Positions 28,201 to 35,113 of a stretch of 64,000 nt of DNA are shown one piece after another. Location: contig NZ_CP094529.1 in the NCBI RefSeq assembly GCF_022811665.1, forward strand, positions 2,046,001 to 2,110,000, read 5' to 3'. Numbering within the stretch: position 1 is the first letter of the stretch; every line of letters begins with the position of its first letter. The notes beneath the pieces are model-generated. The model did not search any database and was not told where the DNA came from. It saw only the letters and a program-made list of their open reading frames with translations. This stretch comes from Chryseobacterium oryzae. GTDB lineage: Bacteria > Bacteroidota > Bacteroidia > Flavobacteriales > Weeksellaceae. The translations under genes and the position numbers were made by a program.

Positions 28201-28350
28201 ACGCGACAGCAGAAAATCACTTAAATCTTCCCGAATCAAAACATCTTGGTTTGATGCCCGAACTACGTCTTTGCCATTCACGTACTCATAGCCTTCCTCT
28301 TTCAGAAGATGGATGAATGATTTTTCTAATTGGGATTCGGTGTATTTCAT
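25207..28350 (-). CDS. hsdR: Type I restriction enzyme R subunit
   Basis: Motor and nuclease subunit of a type I restriction-modification enzyme, 1047 residues. The PD-(D/E)xK nuclease is at 135-152 (PDLILYINGIPVVVFEFK). The SF2 translocase follows: Walker A GATGCGKS (292-299), DEAH box (396-399), and motif III GFTGTPIDK. The C-terminal helical region that docks on the methylase is complete. Its ATG overlaps the stop of the KAP gene by 4 bp (ATGA), so the two are translationally coupled. A hand-counted sample (26281-26340) is 45% GC against 22% for a KAP sample, so it has a different recent history from its neighbours. Confidence 0.96.
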   Translation of the reverse strand: MKYTESQLEKSFIHLLKEEGYEYVNGKDVVRASNQDVLIREDLSDFLLSRYPDLEAVELESLINELAYQPSSNLYDSNKYISKLLADGLIFKRNNPAKKDLHIRYIDFDSTSILETNCFKIVNQLEIQGKELRIPDLILYINGIPVVVFEFKTLIEENVTIFNAYEQLTKRYKRDIPELMKYNAFCIISDGVNNKAGSLFAPYDFFYGWHKITGEEKKALTGIHTATSIVHGMLNRERLCDILHHFIWFPDTTKKEEKILCRYPQYYAANKLFDNIQKHRKPEGDGKGGTYFGATGCGKSYTMLYLSRLLMRSTQLASPTIIIISDRTDLDDQLSRDFTNAKDFIGDENIINIESRADLRTRLRGRESGGVFLTTVQKFAEDSEILSDRTNIICISDEAHRSQVNLDLKVRVDEDGVKKSYGFAKYLHDSLPNATYVGFTGTPIDKTLDVFGPVVDSYTMFESVVDEITVRLVYEGRAAKVNLNHSKVVEIEQYYQNAVGEGASEYHVEASQKAIARMEVILGDPGRIEAIAQDFITHYEKRIEEKATVAGKVMFVCASREIAYKLYKEIIRLRPEWSEKSVAENLSEKEQKDIKPIERIKMVMTRNKDDEESLWNLLGNKEDRKELDRQFKQIHSNFKIAIVVDMWLTGFDVPFLDTIYIDKPLQTHNLIQTISRVNRKFEGKDKGLVVDYIGIKKNLNHALGLFNNTTAADDFEDLDKAVIIVKDQLDLLRQFFYQFDTTDYFKGSLVEQLHCLNRASELVLLTEKSEKFFVDVTKKLKAAYNLTCGSEIFNDKETDEIHFYFAIKSIVVKLTKGEAPDTAQMNAKVSKMVEDAIVSEGVEEIFKLDDNKANAIDLFNDKFLEKIDALELPNTKIKILERLLNQAISDFKKVNKVKGIEFSERLQKIINSYNERSEADLLDYDGIQADTSEQILDLILKLRTEMASFEDLGIDYEEKAFYDILDMICKQYGFEFDKDKMLELAREIKKIVDDTARFPDWSDRDDIKAQLKMEIIVKLHEFGYPPITQDEVYKNVLEQAENFKRNR

Positions 28351-31300
28351 TGGTTTTCCGTATTTCCTTTTGGTTTTCTAATATCAATTTTTTTTGCTAA
28401 CTGTTCAATCAGATCGTTGGATTCTCTTTTTTCATTAATAGTATTTCGAAAGCCATCTTTATCAGTTGTCGGCGCCTGCTGATAAATATTTTTAGCGAAA
28501 TCTGAATTTGAAATCAGAAATTTCACAAAATCGCTATCAGATAAAAATTCATTCTTGATAATTAATCTAAATATATCCTTTTGATTACTTAACAAATCAT
28601 ATTTTAAGAAATATGGTAAAATTAATTTTGCAACTTCTAAATTTAAGGTTATTGAAGAATTTAAAATCTGGTCTCTAATATTTTTTAATGTATTTACAAC
28701 AGAAAGGTCAGCATTGTTTTCGTCATACTTTTTCAGAATCTTCCACCATTGTTTATCTATTTTATTACCAGATTTTAATAATTCAATAAACTTATTTTCA
28801 TATACATCCAACGATTCCTGAGTTAGGCTTTCTAGCTCTAAATGTTCAAAATACTTAAAATGAACATCTGATTCATCATCAAAAACAGTTTCATAAGTAT
28901 CTTTATAAAAATTTTTAAAATCACTATTAAAAACCTCCAAGAAATCTTTTGTCATTCTAGAGTCCAGATTTTTAATGGAATCGCTAATAAATTCATCATC
29001 TAGTTTATTTACGTCAAGATTATCCTTGTTAATTTCCCACTTATTTAATTCGGTAATTAATTCGCTGTCATCTATTTTTAAACTATCTTTAATTTCTTGA
29101 TATTTGTTTATTAAATCAATAATATTTGCAGTCTTTTTTACAGAAGTTAACGGAAACATTGACAAAATAATCTGCCTAAACAATGGTGCATTTTCAAATG
29201 TCTTAGACAATAAAAGTAATTCACCATAAGAGATGTACTGCAAAATTATTTGTGCAATTTTACTAGCTCTTTCTTCATCTTCTGTATTGAGAACATTATT
29301 AAAAGTACTTTTGTAGGAGGTACTAAATGTATTTCCTTTAGCGATTCTCATTGATATAAAATCATTTACTATTGGCAATTCTGATGTTTTATTATTTGTA
29401 TAAAAAGTATATATCTCATCATCATCTAATAAATTTTGTAGCTCAGCACTTTTTTTAACCGTTTCCTTTATTTTAATCAAAGTATCATTTGCTAGCTTAG
29501 TATCATTTTGATTTATAAATTTTTTAAATGCATTTTTTAACGATTCACTATATTGTTTTGAACTAGTAGTTTGAGCAATAATATCGGTGTGCTCTAGCGC
29601 TAAAACATCTTCAATTTTCAATTTGGAAAGATGTAAATCAAGTTGATAAAAATTTGTTTTTAATTTATACTTTTTATAATCATCACTTTTGTATTCGATT
29701 AATTTTATAAAATTACTAGCAGAGATTGTTTTTTCATTTAAAGCAGCATTAATTCTATCATCACCTAAATCTTTTGAGATATCGTCTATCAAATCTGCAT
29801 AGTTTTCTATATTACTGTCATCTATTAATGTATAATAATTTGCTAATAATTTAGATAAATAAGTATCATCAGAAATATTTCTTAATAAAGTCACTTGCCA
29901 ATTTTCAATTTCTAATTTTCTTACAATATCAAGCTTTAATATTTTACTATAAAAAAAATCCCACGCTTGACTTATATGCAACTTAGAAAGATTTGTTTCT
30001 TCATCTAATTTTGACAATGTTAATATTGGATTTTCTAAAATCTCCAATTCAGTAATCGCAGAATTAAATATTGAGTCAATAAACTCAGATTTGCATATAG
30101 TATTAAATTGTTCTACATCATTTTTATTCATTGAATCTTTCAACTCTTGAGTGTATATGAGCTCTATTGCATTTTCTACATCAATATGGTAAACTATTGC
30201 AGTTAATTGTTTTGCAAAATCTTTATCGTTGCTATAAAACGATTGTAGACCTTTTAGGTATTCTAGATTTGTAATAGCATCTAGAGGATTTTTTAAAATA
30301 TCATCCTTTTTTAGAACAAAAATTGCTATATACCTTTCTTTAAAGCTGTCGTCTAATAATTTAATTGTGAGTATTTCATTTATAAAAGATATAATTTCTC
30401 TCGGCGTTATTCTTCTATTCAAAAACTCATAAACTTGCATAACCAATCTTAACTCATCCTCATCATAGTTTATAAAAGCTTTCTTCCATTGTTCAGTAAA
30501 AAACTTTTTCCAGTTAGACATAATTGGCAAAGTGATTCTAAATACAATATCAAAAGTTTTATTTACATAATCATCCCCAAATTTAGTATCTAAACCGTTC
30601 AATTCTTTAAATGCATTTTGAATGTGCTCTCGATCGAAGGGAATGATAACTTTAATATTATCATAAACTTCTTCAGCAAAAAAGATATGAATTGATGACC
30701 ATATGCTTTGAATATGTTTTTTAGGCAATCTGTCAAAATTGTCAAATACAATTACGACTTTTTCTGTAAGATCTTCATCAATTTGTTTCATCCATTCTCG
30801 AAACTCTTTAACAGTAGGTTCTTTTTCACTGATTACTTCAATTTTAGTTTCTGACTCCTTTTGGCTATGATACACTTTAAATAATTCTTGTGCAGCATCT
30901 TGTCCATATTTTTTAAATCTTCCCCATCCGGTTAAATCATTTTTATCATTTAATTTGCCCTCTTTTTTGTATTTACAATAAAATTTTATGAACAATCCAA
31001 ATAAGAGTATGATTGGCAATAGAACAATTGGAATTTTAAGCCAAACATTTAATTCTTTTGCAAACGCATTCACGGTTGGCACATAAATAATAAGCAACAA
31101 AGAAAGTATAAACCCAATACTCAAATGTGGTATATTTGTGGTTGTTGTATTCTTTTCCTTACTAGTAAGTGACACTAATTTTTTTTTCCAGTCGCTATTT
31201 CCTTTAACAATACTCTTTATGGTTATAAAATCAGTAAGTTCAGATAATATTGAATGTCTCTGTTCGTCTTCTTGATGCCCCCAAACATCATAAACAAAAA

Positions 31301-31526
31301 ATTCATGAGTACTTTCAAGCTTTTTATCCAGTAGTCTTATCAAGTTACTTTTACCAGAACCCCATTCACCATCAATTCCAATAATCTTAAATTCTGGATC
31401 ATCTATGATTTTTTCACTAATAACTTGCGCTATTTTATCTTGCGATTTATTTTCAAACAAATCTTCACCTAGAGGTTGATTCGTTAGAAACTTTAATTTG
31501 CTCTCGTTTGTAGAATTATCTGTCAT
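28347..31526 (-). CDS. KAP family P-loop NTPase inside the type I restriction operon
   Basis: Large protein of 1059 residues. Walker A is GEWGSGKS (53-60). Two transmembrane helices interrupt the NTPase domain at about 134-155 and 160-182, as in KAP NTPases, and Walker B is KVVIVFDNFDRL (256-267). The C-terminal 600 residues are helical and unlike anything I recognise. KAP proteins include PifA, the F-plasmid phage-exclusion protein. Here the gene lies between hsdS (31-bp gap) and hsdR (4-bp overlap), a slot where some type I operons carry an anticodon nuclease. A membrane-linked back-up defence is inferred. It is very AT-rich. Confidence 0.85.
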   Translation of the reverse strand: MTDNSTNESKLKFLTNQPLGEDLFENKSQDKIAQVISEKIIDDPEFKIIGIDGEWGSGKSNLIRLLDKKLESTHEFFVYDVWGHQEDEQRHSILSELTDFITIKSIVKGNSDWKKKLVSLTSKEKNTTTTNIPHLSIGFILSLLLIIYVPTVNAFAKELNVWLKIPIVLLPIILLFGLFIKFYCKYKKEGKLNDKNDLTGWGRFKKYGQDAAQELFKVYHSQKESETKIEVISEKEPTVKEFREWMKQIDEDLTEKVVIVFDNFDRLPKKHIQSIWSSIHIFFAEEVYDNIKVIIPFDREHIQNAFKELNGLDTKFGDDYVNKTFDIVFRITLPIMSNWKKFFTEQWKKAFINYDEDELRLVMQVYEFLNRRITPREIISFINEILTIKLLDDSFKERYIAIFVLKKDDILKNPLDAITNLEYLKGLQSFYSNDKDFAKQLTAIVYHIDVENAIELIYTQELKDSMNKNDVEQFNTICKSEFIDSIFNSAITELEILENPILTLSKLDEETNLSKLHISQAWDFFYSKILKLDIVRKLEIENWQVTLLRNISDDTYLSKLLANYYTLIDDSNIENYADLIDDISKDLGDDRINAALNEKTISASNFIKLIEYKSDDYKKYKLKTNFYQLDLHLSKLKIEDVLALEHTDIIAQTTSSKQYSESLKNAFKKFINQNDTKLANDTLIKIKETVKKSAELQNLLDDDEIYTFYTNNKTSELPIVNDFISMRIAKGNTFSTSYKSTFNNVLNTEDEERASKIAQIILQYISYGELLLLSKTFENAPLFRQIILSMFPLTSVKKTANIIDLINKYQEIKDSLKIDDSELITELNKWEINKDNLDVNKLDDEFISDSIKNLDSRMTKDFLEVFNSDFKNFYKDTYETVFDDESDVHFKYFEHLELESLTQESLDVYENKFIELLKSGNKIDKQWWKILKKYDENNADLSVVNTLKNIRDQILNSSITLNLEVAKLILPYFLKYDLLSNQKDIFRLIIKNEFLSDSDFVKFLISNSDFAKNIYQQAPTTDKDGFRNTINEKRESNDLIEQLAKKIDIRKPKGNTENQ

Positions 31527-31557
31527 CTTTTTGTGATTATTAGTTTTAGTTTTTTTA

Positions 31558-32739
31558 TTAAGTACTCACTTCCTCCCCAACCGCCAACCGCGACAATAAC
31601 AAACTTTGTAGTTTTGTGAGTATTTGGTTTTGATCAGCTATATTTTTTATTTGCTTGAAAAGCTTTTTTACAATTTCTTCAAATTTTATATAAATTATAT
31701 TATTATCCGCTTTCAAAACATCAATATTATTTAAAATTCCTTGTGTTAAGAGTGGGTGACTACTTCCTTCGCTTTTAGAATTAAGATTTAAACTATTGAG
31801 TAAAAGAAAATCATAATATATCGTATCATTTTTTGAAATTCCAGCTAAAGCATTATCACTAATCCATATTTTACTATCGTTATAATAAACTGAACCACAA
31901 TAAGCACCTACACGACCAATAATATTTAATCTTTCATAATTATTTTGATTTACATACTCAATAATCCCATTACCTCCATAAACAGGAATATTTCCATTAC
32001 TATTTGGCTTAATTTTGCCGTTTTTAATTAAAACAAAATCTTCAAGCTTACCAACTTCCCACCCGTCCGGAATCTCCTTCCCAAGCTCGTCATTCAAAAC
32101 CATTTTACCGCCGGAAGATTTGTAAGGTTTCCCTTTGACCATCCCGTCCTGCGGACACCCCTCCGACGGAGGGGAATAGGGAAACTCAAAATCCACAAAC
32201 CAATGTTTATACAAAGCCTGAGCAGTAGCTTCCAACTTTTCGCAAATCTGCTCGTTGACTTTTATTTTGTTGGCTATGCTTTGGTATTGCGAAACAATTT
32301 GTCGTTGTTCTTCGATGGAAGGAATGGGTAATTCAACTTCACACATTTCTTCCATATCAAAAAATTCGTGAGCACTTCCGTGAGATTTGAAGCGTGCATA
32401 TCTGTCAAATTCGGGTCTTGTAAACCACATCTGTAAATAATCAGGATGCAACACATTCTCATCTCTTACCTCAAAAATCCTATACGATGGAGAAACAATA
32501 CAACTTTCGCCTTTTCTCAAAGCAATTGATATCTTATCGCCATTACGTGTAGTTGCTCTATTAAAAACAAATTGATTATAATGAGCTACCCGATATTTCG
32601 ACAAGTCAATCCCGATGATGTTTGTTTTCGCCTTTTGGAAATATTTGTTATTGCTTACACCTTGCAACAATTTGTATTTATCCCCATCATTGAACTCCAC
32701 TTTTTCAATGATATAATCACCAAGTTTTTTATAGCTCAT
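31558..32739 (-). CDS. hsdS: Type I restriction enzyme specificity subunit S
   Basis: Determines the DNA sequence recognised by the type I enzyme; 393 residues with two target-recognition domains and two coiled-coil spacers. The first TRD spans about 1-140 and ends IPSIEEQRQIVSQYQSIANKI; the central spacer includes LYKHWFVDFEFPY; the second TRD starts EIPDGWEVGKLEDF. Between them about 15 extra residues (PPSEGCPQDGMVKG) come from an in-frame palindromic insertion at 32127-32185. The second TRD is AT-rich and was probably exchanged. The gene overlaps hsdM by 11 bp. Confidence 0.93.
   Translation of the reverse strand: MSYKKLGDYIIEKVEFNDGDKYKLLQGVSNNKYFQKAKTNIIGIDLSKYRVAHYNQFVFNRATTRNGDKISIALRKGESCIVSPSYRIFEVRDENVLHPDYLQMWFTRPEFDRYARFKSHGSAHEFFDMEEMCEVELPIPSIEEQRQIVSQYQSIANKIKVNEQICEKLEATAQALYKHWFVDFEFPYSPPSEGCPQDGMVKGKPYKSSGGKMVLNDELGKEIPDGWEVGKLEDFVLIKNGKIKPNSNGNIPVYGGNGIIEYVNQNNYERLNIIGRVGAYCGSVYYNDSKIWISDNALAGISKNDTIYYDFLLLNSLNLNSKSEGSSHPLLTQGILNNIDVLKADNNIIYIKFEEIVKKLFKQIKNIADQNQILTKLQSLLLSRLAVGEEVST
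32127..32185. repeat. Nested palindromic insertion inside hsdS
   Basis: An outer inverted repeat GTTTCCCT (32127-32134) / AGGGAAAC (32178-32185) encloses a GC-rich inner one, CCCCTCCG-A-CGGAGGGG (32158-32174). The GC-rich core stands out in an AT-rich gene and adds residues in frame. It looks like a REP-type palindromic element. Confidence 0.7.
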
Positions 32740-34294
32740 AACCTAATGATTTAAAGACATTTTCAACTTCAATTTTTAATGAGGATTCTTTATCAAAAAG
32801 AACCTTTAGATCTGATGTAATATCATTCATCTTTTCATCGAAATTGAAATCCTCTTCAATGTTTTTGAAGTCGATATATTTACTTGGAACCAATGAATAA
32901 TCTTTCTTACGAATTTCATCCAAAGAAACACTCTTGCAATATTCATCTACATTTTTATAGTTTTCTTGCCACGTTTGCAATTGCCATTGATGATAATGTT
33001 GAGCAATTTCTGAAATTGAATTTTCATCAAATTCTATAAATTTCTTCTCAAACGGAACACCTTGCTTTCTTAAATCAAAAAACAAGACTTCATTGGAACG
33101 ATCTCTATAATCTTTTATAACATCATTTAATTCAATAGTTCTTTCTTTTTTATTTCTATTAATAATCCACATAGAAACACTGATGTCTGTCGAATAAAAC
33201 ATACTTCCAGGCAAAATCAAAATAGCCTCCACCAAATCATTTTCAATAATCTGCTTCCGGATTTTATATTCTTCGCCACCACCACTCAAAGCACCGTTTG
33301 CCAAAATAAATCCGGCTACTCCATTCTGAGAAAGCTTGGAGATCATATTCAGGATCCACGCATAATTGGCATTGGATTTTGGTGGCACTTCATAGCCTGC
33401 CCATCTTGGGTCGGTTGTGAGTTCGTTTTCTGCACGCCAGTCTTTTAAATTAAAAGGCGGGTTTGCCATAATGTAGTCGGCTTTCAGATCTTTATGCTGG
33501 TCATCGCCAAAAGTATCTGCCGCTTTATTCCCCAGATTAGAAGAGATCCCACGTATGGCGAGATTCATCTTGGCGAGTTTATAAGTGGTATTAGTGAGCT
33601 CCTGACCGTAGATAGAAACGTCTTTTTTGTTGCCCTTATGTTTTTCAATAAACTTCAGCGATTGTACAAACATCCCACCCGAACCACAGGAAGGGTCATA
33701 GATTTTCCCTTTGTACGGTTCTATCATTTCAGCGATAAGGTTCACGATAGACTTAGGCGTGTAAAATTCTCCTTTTCCTTTCCCTTCGGCAATCGCAAAT
33801 TTGCTCAGGAAATATTCGTACACACGCCCCACAATATCGTGGGCTTCGTCGCGCAGCGTATCAATATTGTTGATGGTATCCAGCAATGCCGAGAATTTAG
33901 ACTGATCCAATCCGAGACGGGAAAAATAATTATCGGGCAAAGCACCTTCCAGAGATTTGTTGGTACGCTCAATGGTTTTCAGGGCAGAATCTACAATCAA
34001 TGTAATATTTTCCTGCTTGGCGTTTTCCATAATGAAAGTCCACCGAGATTCTTCGGGAAGATAAAAGACATTCTCAGCCTGATAGAATTCGGGAATATCC
34101 AAAAATGCTTCTTTGTGTTCGTTGACAAGTTTCTGTCTTCTTCTCAAAAATTTGTCATTTGCAAACTTTAGGAAGATCAGACTCAACACAACGTGCTTGT
34201 ATTCTGATGGTTCTACAGAACCTCGTAATTTATTTGCGGAATCCCAAAGGATTTCTTCAGTACTTTTTGTTTTTGCAGCTGTTTTCTTTGCCAT
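32729..34294 (-). CDS. hsdM: Type I restriction enzyme methylase subunit M
   Basis: N6-adenine methyltransferase subunit, 521 residues; it protects host DNA and forms the complex core with HsdS and HsdR. The helical N-terminal HsdM domain (about 10-150) is followed by SAM-binding motif I DPSCGSGG (200-207) and catalytic motif IV NPPF (278-281). This is the first gene of the operon hsdM-hsdS-KAP-hsdR-mcrB-mcrC. The first half is GC-richer than the surrounding DNA. The upstream region is shared with a broken HTH regulator gene read in the same direction. Confidence 0.96.
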   Translation of the reverse strand: MAKKTAAKTKSTEEILWDSANKLRGSVEPSEYKHVVLSLIFLKFANDKFLRRRQKLVNEHKEAFLDIPEFYQAENVFYLPEESRWTFIMENAKQENITLIVDSALKTIERTNKSLEGALPDNYFSRLGLDQSKFSALLDTINNIDTLRDEAHDIVGRVYEYFLSKFAIAEGKGKGEFYTPKSIVNLIAEMIEPYKGKIYDPSCGSGGMFVQSLKFIEKHKGNKKDVSIYGQELTNTTYKLAKMNLAIRGISSNLGNKAADTFGDDQHKDLKADYIMANPPFNLKDWRAENELTTDPRWAGYEVPPKSNANYAWILNMISKLSQNGVAGFILANGALSGGGEEYKIRKQIIENDLVEAILILPGSMFYSTDISVSMWIINRNKKERTIELNDVIKDYRDRSNEVLFFDLRKQGVPFEKKFIEFDENSISEIAQHYHQWQLQTWQENYKNVDEYCKSVSLDEIRKKDYSLVPSKYIDFKNIEEDFNFDEKMNDITSDLKVLFDKESSLKIEVENVFKSLGYEL

Positions 34295-34465
34295 TGTATC
34301 TTTTGTGAACAGAGTATTTTAAATAATCGTTAAATATAACTAAAGGACAACAAAAGAAAAAACGGTTAACCGTATAACAAGTATTTTTTTTAAAATTAAT
34401 TTGAAAGACGCTATTGCTCGCTTTACTTTATTTCTCTGAAATGCTAGTCGATCAATTTTAGTGTA

Positions 34466-34497
34466 AAAAAAATACCAACTCTCGTCGGTATTTTTAA
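34466..34497 (-). terminator. Terminator behind the broken HTH gene
   Basis: AAAAATACC and GGTATTTTT form a stem with an 11-nt loop, followed on the minus strand by TTTTTTTT. It lies 14 bp past the HTH stop codon, so that gene was its own unit, separate from hsdM. Confidence 0.78.
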
Positions 34498-34510
34498 ATA
34501 TTGTACTTTT

Positions 34511-34732
34511 TTAAAGTCCAGCCATCTCAAAGAATTTAGACAACTTAATATTCTTTGCCTCGCAAATTCTCATTATAGTAATTAAACTAATTTGATAATT
34601 GGTATCTTCTCTAATTCTTCTTACAGTCTTCTAGTCAATATTATTTTCAGTTGCAAATTGACTGTTATTATTCCTTGGAATAACCCATTTATCCCTTATA
34701 AATTCAACAATCTTTCTATTTGCAATTTTCAT
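34511..34732 (-). pseudogene. XRE-like HTH regulator interrupted by an in-frame TAG
   Basis: Translating the minus strand from the ATG at 34730-34732 gives 33 residues beginning MKIANRKIVEFIRDKW. A TAG follows (34631-34633), and then, without frame change, 39 residues KTVRRIREDTNYQIS..SKFFEMAGL to a TAA. The whole reads as one small helix-turn-helix regulator in which one codon, probably Glu or another residue before KTVRRI, became a stop. A terminator follows and a 10-bp inverted repeat lies upstream. It may once have controlled the restriction operon or the sigma/dead-Cas12f locus. A suppressed stop or restart cannot be excluded. Confidence 0.7.
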
Positions 34733-34761
34733 AAAAGCAAATAAAAGTGATATTGCGTAAA

Positions 34762-34787
34762 ATAATTCGGACTAAAATCCGAATTAT
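34762..34787. promoter_or_regulatory. Perfect 10-bp inverted repeat, operator candidate
   Basis: ATAATTCGGA-CTAAAA-TCCGAATTAT lies 29 bp upstream of the broken HTH gene and 17 bp before the promoter of the structured RNA. There is no T-run, so an operator is more likely than a terminator. Confidence 0.55.
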
Positions 34788-34803
34788 CCAATTTTTTTAT
34801 ATA

Positions 34804-34835
34804 TTTGTAAAATAAGTTACTGCTTTGTAACTTTG
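34804..34835 (+). promoter_or_regulatory. Consensus Bacteroidota promoter of the structured RNA and sigma/dead-Cas12f genes
   Basis: TTTG (34804-34807), 20 nt, then TAACTTTG (34828-34835): a full match to TTTG-N20-TAnnTTTG. The predicted transcript start, about 34842, is just before the structured RNA. TATATTTG at 34800-34807 is a second possible -7. Confidence 0.75.
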
Positions 34836-34875
34836 CGATAGTTCAAAGAAATATAGAAGCTATTGCTTAGATTCT

Positions 34876-34985
34876 CGACTAGAAAACTGGCACTTTTCAA
34901 AAAGCGATGAGATGATAAGTAAATGTGCCCACGACTTCGGCGTGGGCTCACTTATCGTTGCTTGGTATGCCAGTACCTCTAGTCG
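34876..34985 (+). ncRNA. Highly structured RNA upstream of the sigma/dead-Cas12f pair (guide-RNA scaffold candidate)
   Basis: Five nested helices are visible: CGACTAG (34876-34882) with CTAGTCG (34979-34985); ACTGGCA (34886-34892) with TGCCAGT (34968-34974); AGCGAT with GTTGCT (G-U pairs); GATAAGT (34914-34920) with ACTTATC (34950-34956); GCCCACG (34927-34933) with CGTGGGC (34941-34947). No U-tract follows directly, so it is not a simple terminator. A consensus promoter points into it. About 17 nt later there is a T-rich TTTTCTTTT (35005-35013 region), so a short spacer-like stretch would lie at the 3' end. It could be the guide scaffold for the dead Cas12f (inference), or a cis-acting leader. 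Confidence 0.65.
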
Positions 34986-35113
34986 GTAAGTTGAGTTCCA
35001 CGCCTTTTCTTTTGTGCAAGATATAATAAACTAAGGAATATAGTAAAGAGTAGAATTCACCTTATTAATTTAAGCAGTTCCTTCCAGCAATAATTAGCTA
35101 AAATCCGCTGCTT

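Noticed and set aside
34876..34985. The long hairpin could be a plain intrinsic terminator
   Set aside because: No U-run follows the stem directly, the fold has five stacked helices over 110 nt, and a consensus promoter points into it.
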